Below, one piece after another: positions 59,801 through 64,000 of a stretch of 64,000 nt of DNA. Below the pieces are notes generated by a model. It ran no database searches. It was not told the origin of the DNA and saw only the letters and a list, made by a program, of their open reading frames with translations. This DNA is from Branchiostoma floridae (taxonomy: Eukaryota > Chordata > Leptocardii > Amphioxiformes > Branchiostomatidae), in contig NC_049997.1 of the NCBI RefSeq assembly GCF_000003815.2, positions 352,214 to 416,213 of the forward strand, read 5' to 3'. The first letter of the stretch is position 1. The number at the start of each line of letters is the position of its first letter. The position numbers and the translations under genes were made by a program.

Positions 59801-62800
59801 TATTTTTATTGTCTACCCCCCTCCCCACAAAAATGTGCTTGATACTGAAGATTTCAAACTTGACAGCCGTCATTGAATAAAGGTACTCATTTTCACAGAG
59901 CCATAATTGCTTTCATTCTACCGACTTTTCCTGTGGGATATAGACGTTTGGGGTATTTACATTATTGTAAATTTGACCTATGGCTTCTTTGTGGTGACCG
60001 AGCGCGTATAATTTGACGCATAGGTGTGATAATTACTATTTACTTTATTTTGTTGGAGGTTTCCATTTTAAAAATTGACTACACCATAGTATCCTTGTTG
60101 TTATTAGTTTTTTTTTTTTTTTTACACGGCAATCTTTACTATTGCAAGCATCTAACATGTTAGAATTTCTGGTTTCTGCAGACAGACTCACAGATGATCA
60201 ATGTGAAGCCCCTGAGCCGCATGGTGTTCCAGCTACTGGACGATGATTGGAAGAACGTACGGACAACACTTAGTCCGGCCTTCAGCAGCAGCAAACTCAG
60301 ACAGGTACGTAGTACTATGTTATCTACGTTATCTACTCTCATTCTACACCATTGCTCCATTGCTATATTTCCACCGACGTTTTGGTGACCGTCTTCTTCT
60401 TCTTTATACATGCTTAACATCATTAGGCTAAGGGCTGCAAGCACAGTACGTAAGATGTACACACGGCTGTAAGTTTTTATCCATCACACCGCACCTTCGC
60501 ACGTGTGGGGGTTCTTTAACGTGCCTGGGATATGGCTCTCCCCAGACACGGGACCTTCATTTAGCGTCATATCCGAGGGACGGCCCTATTAAAAGCTAGG
60601 TACTCATCTTCACCTGAGTAAAGTGAAGAAAGCCGTGTTAAGTGCCTTTCCCAATGGCACAAGATCGGTGACACGCAGCCGGATTCGAACTCGAGACCTC
60701 TTGGTTGGAAGACAAACACGCTGCCGCTACGCCACGTGATCTCACGTCTGCCACCATTCTCAGTGCGATTCTGACTGGTTCACATTGTACTGCAGCACTA
60801 GGTGTCGTAGGTAACGTATTTCGGTACTTCAACTTGCTTATGGTAGCAGGGTACAGTATTCCTCCGCGACCCCCCGAAGTCAAAGACGTAGGGGTTAAAG
60901 AGTAGTGCGGCCGATTCTTTGTTTTAAATGCATTTGTCAGGATATGATTGATGTGTTTGCAGATGACAGGTGCCATGAACAGCTGTGCCGAGCAGCTGGT
61001 GGAGAATATAAGCAGCTTCGCGACAACAAAGGAGTCTTTTGATGTCAGGCAGTAAGAATATAATCTTTGATTTCTTCAAGACGTTACTATTTCGGGCTTC
61101 TAGATACATTTCACTTGCTGCATCTCCGGGGGATATTGTATATTTCATGAACTATCAAATTATCTATGTATTCGTATACTTACTTCGTGTATTCAGTAGT
61201 CACAGGTACGACTGTCTTACTAATCTGTGTTTAGAAAGAGACAGGAAAAAAACAATACCAATGAAATTTCTCATAGAGATAACAAAAATAAAAACGATTT
61301 TCAAATAAACTAATTGCATATAAATGTTCTCGAGAATTACGTCTACAGTGTCTGTCACGGTATCAAAGTGACGGGATATGGTCAGTACTTAAACATTTAA
61401 GGGCTACGCTGCCTAGACTCCCATAGTTTCTTTTGTCGGCAGCAAATCTAGCCATCGAATAAGCCATCATACTTAGCTTGGAGCATCCATTAAACCATAT
61501 TTTTCCTAACTCCAGGTTGACCGGTGCATTCACTATGGATGTCATCGCAAGGACCATCTTCGGTACTGAGATTAACTCACAGCGGAATCCGCAGGACCCG
61601 TTCGCCATCAATGCAAAGAAATCATCCAACATCAACTTCAATAGTCCACTAATCTGGCTCTACTGTGAGTTTCGTTTTTTTCCATTATTTTATTCTCTTA
61701 TTGGTTCAATAAATTCTAAAATAATGTCAAGCTTGTTCAAATATATGTCGTTAATTAGAGCAGGAATTCGAAGTTTTGTCCGTTAAAAAACAAAAAATTT
61801 GATTGCAAATCTTTGAAAGTAGATATAAAACGAGCATATATGTGTTTTAGAATAAAATGGATACTAAATTGCCGTTGCCAAAGCCAAAAAAAGAAGATGT
61901 GATTTGAAAGAAAATAAGGATGCGCAATTCCGTATACAAAGCGTACTATTTAAGTCATCTGACCAATTCAAACGACCATTAAATTGGCATTTTAGAAGCA
62001 ACTTTTCGCACGCTCGCGTCACTAGCTCAGTGTGACAAGTTATTCAGAGTAATATAACCAGCTGCTGCCGCGCCGTGTGCCTGCAAAGCTGATGTGCTAT
62101 GCAGACTGTGATTGTGTCGGCTTTACATTACACAGATACATTTTTTTGCCAAGTAGATTACTAACACATTTCCATCCTATTTTGGAGACTCCTAAGGACT
62201 TCTGGTATATGATGATATACAGTTGGCTGGGAGTGAGGACGCCGCATTGAGTAGATGGCAATTATTTTATTCTCCTTTTATGGTTTCATAACTTAAAGAT
62301 TTAACCAACGCCATGTCAATGACCTGCATCTCCCCTTTATAGTGCTGTTTCCCGGTACCATGAAAAGGATTTGCGAGTTCCTCGACTACCAACTGTTCTT
62401 CCCTCGAGAGGCTACCGATTTCTTTAATGGAGTTATGGACCAACTCCTGTCTATGAGGGAGACTGATGGAGGAAAAGTATGTATTCTAACACTTCATTCA
62501 TTTTGGTTTCTTATAGGTAAACATATTTATCTCGAATTCTATTAATCCAATATCAAAGAAAGAAAGAAACATAAGGGAGTTTGTTATAATTAGTCTCTAC
62601 CAGACTCCTATAGGTCGCTGGGAAAACCATAGAAATGGAACAAATAGAGAAGTAAGCCGGCCAGAGAAGTATGAGCCGGCTAGGGAACAGCTTGCGACCT
62701 ACAAAGAACAGATCTGTGACAGAGTAAAGCCTTTTCTCTCACCTCTGTTTTCTCAGGGACGTGTAGACATGCTGCAGATAATGATTGATGCTCATAAGGA

Positions 62801-63809
62801 GAAGGACGAGGACAGCACGGACGGAGCAAAGGCTCACGGGAAGAAACAACGTATGAATCGTACTAAAAGTATATGTTGCAAATGGTGTAACTATTTGCCC
62901 TTCAATCTATCTTTACAATTTCAAAAGTGGTCGATCGTTATTAAGATACATATTTTCCATAGAACAAGGTTTTTCGTATACTTAATTTTTGCGGAGGCAT
63001 TTTTATATGTACAATGGAATCAAATAATTGCAAATTGCTGTGTTTCCGGATTCCAGCTCTTACTAGAGACGACGTTGTTGCAAATGGAATCGGCTTCTTT
63101 AACGCGGGTTACGACACTGTCTCTATCACATTGTCCTTCCTGTTGTACCATCTGGCTCTCGATCAGGAGATTCAGGACAAAGTCAGACAGGAGACTTACC
63201 AAGTTACTGACGGGGAAGTACGTTATCTTGTGTATTTTATGTACTGTAAGCTATTTCATTGTGGCATAATACATGTACACTACAATTAAATGGGTCATTT
63301 TTACCCATCTCTTCGTTCATGGCACTTTGAGAAAAGTACTTACACCAGGTACTAATCTGCAAACTACCAATTGAAACGTCGATAAAGGTTAGACATCCAT
63401 ATTGTACGACATGCAAAATATCAATTGCTAAAGCAACTGGAACATGAATGATTTACGACTAGACTTAAATATTGATTAAGATAAGTGAGAAGCAGCAATA
63501 CATCAGACAATTTATATTTCTTACGTCTTTACAGTTTTCATCGTTTCTTCTAAAGGAAATCTATTATTAAGCCCACAATTTGTACCGAGCACAGGAATGC
63601 ACTTCTTATGTGGATTTCCCAAATTACGAAAGAAGAGTTGGGCTGTTTTCTTTTGTTTCATCGTAAAATTGATGGTCAAGAAGAAGCATCCATAGAGCTA
63701 AGCAAACGTTTCTTCTACAGTCCCAGGTTGACTACGAGGCGGTGCAGAAGATGTCGTACCTTGAGATGTGTGTGATGGAGACCCTTCGTCTTTACTCCCT
63801 CGTACCATT
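56844..63809 (+). CDS. CYP3-like cytochrome P450, second copy, 3' end outside window
   Basis: Eleven exons visible: 56844-56914, 58917-59013, 59476-59525, 59675-59771, 60182-60304, 60963-61051, 61516-61664, 62343-62476, 62757-62850, 63057-63217, 63721-63809, in the same phases as the minus-strand copy. The anchor, GVPGPTPLP hinge, WKNVR, I-helix AGYDTV and K-helix ETLR are intact. The meander and haem-loop exons would lie beyond 64000. Coding differences from the other copy include LLSMRE for LLAMRE, CAEQ for CADQ, ETYQVTD for EIHDVTD and SQVDYE for SLVDYE, all conservative enough for function. It could be a paralogue or a divergent allele. Confidence 0.9.
57725..57915. mobile_element. ~190-bp MITE in P450 intron 1 (right arm)
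   Basis: Mirror copy of 38316-38515, lacking 6 bp (actagt region) present in the left arm. Confidence 0.7.
60460..60770 (-). mobile_element. tRNA-derived SINE in P450 intron (right arm)
   Basis: Reverse-complement counterpart of 35040-35345, with the same box A and box B. Confidence 0.82.
62585..62720. mobile_element. insertion specific to the right P450 arm
   Basis: Contains tagtctctaccagactccta, ataggtcgc near the left and gcgacctac near the right (short inverted words), plus two gccggc motifs. The left arm has unrelated intron sequence here (about 33090-33230). It is probably a small foldback element, but the ends are not clear. Confidence 0.45.
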
Positions 63810-64000
63810 GTGAGTGCTTACGTTTGTGAAATGGTTAACGTTTGAATTTAACACTGTAGGAAAACAAGTAAATAACTCACCAATCCAATTGGTAATTTGC
63901 CTCCAACATGCCTGCTGTGATACTGATGCTGAACTTCCTTAACCTATCTTGCGTTTTGCACATGTATAGTCGTGATAGTATGGTTTTGTATAGTCAATAA

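Larger units (their letters stand above)
56303..63886. repeat. right arm of the P450 inverted duplication
   Basis: Reverse complement of 32065-39950. It lacks the LINE at 37704 and has its own insertion at 62585-62720. It starts at the first base after the 100-N gap; similarity to the left arm stops near 63886. Confidence 0.9.

Overview
The window is eukaryotic and almost certainly from a metazoan: every recognisable gene is built from short exons with GT-AG introns, and introns and intergenic DNA are full of inverted-repeat DNA transposons, tRNA-derived SINEs, LINE remnants and microsatellites. A three-domain laccase-type multicopper oxidase next to a Link (hyaluronan-binding) domain gene and CYP3-like P450s, together with very high divergence between near-duplicate segments, points to a lancelet (Branchiostoma). 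That is inference, not proof. Six runs of N are present; three are exactly 100 bases, the usual mark of scaffold joins of unknown length.

Layout. 1-2.2 kb: a 17-bp minisatellite. 2.2-6.9 kb: a 2.4-kb direct duplication carrying exons 1-2 of the multicopper oxidase, the copies separated by a 100-N gap. 5.3-21.9 kb (+): a complete 15-exon, 736-residue membrane-anchored multicopper oxidase whose exon phases all agree, with all four copper-binding motifs. Its introns hold many transposons and two cases where an exon end plus its splice donor has been tandemly multiplied. 23.8-26.9 kb (+): a four-exon fragment of a type II membrane protein with a coiled-coil stalk and half a Link domain, with an in-frame TGA in exon 1. 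27-30.7 kb: no gene seen. 30.8-39.4 kb (-): a complete 13-exon, 510-residue CYP3-like P450 whose last 23 codons and stop come from a MITE. 40-54.9 kb: no convincing conserved gene; MITEs, a ~180-bp satellite, an unusual set of 32-bp palindrome-ended repeats next to a TATA box, and a GC-rich TIR transposon. 54.96-55.86 kb (-): two exons of xylulokinase. 56.3-64 kb (+): a second P450 copy, inverted relative to the first, running off the window.

The genes are unrelated in pathway: a copper oxidase at the cell surface, a possible hyaluronan-binding receptor, microsomal P450s and a sugar kinase. The main biological interest is gene remodelling by mobile DNA: a P450 C-terminus taken from a MITE, a MITE whose target-site duplication copies a splice donor, repeated tandem duplication across 5' splice sites, and a LINE insertion with its empty site preserved in the other P450 arm. 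The main caution is that both large duplications abut 100-N gaps and may be unmerged haplotypes.
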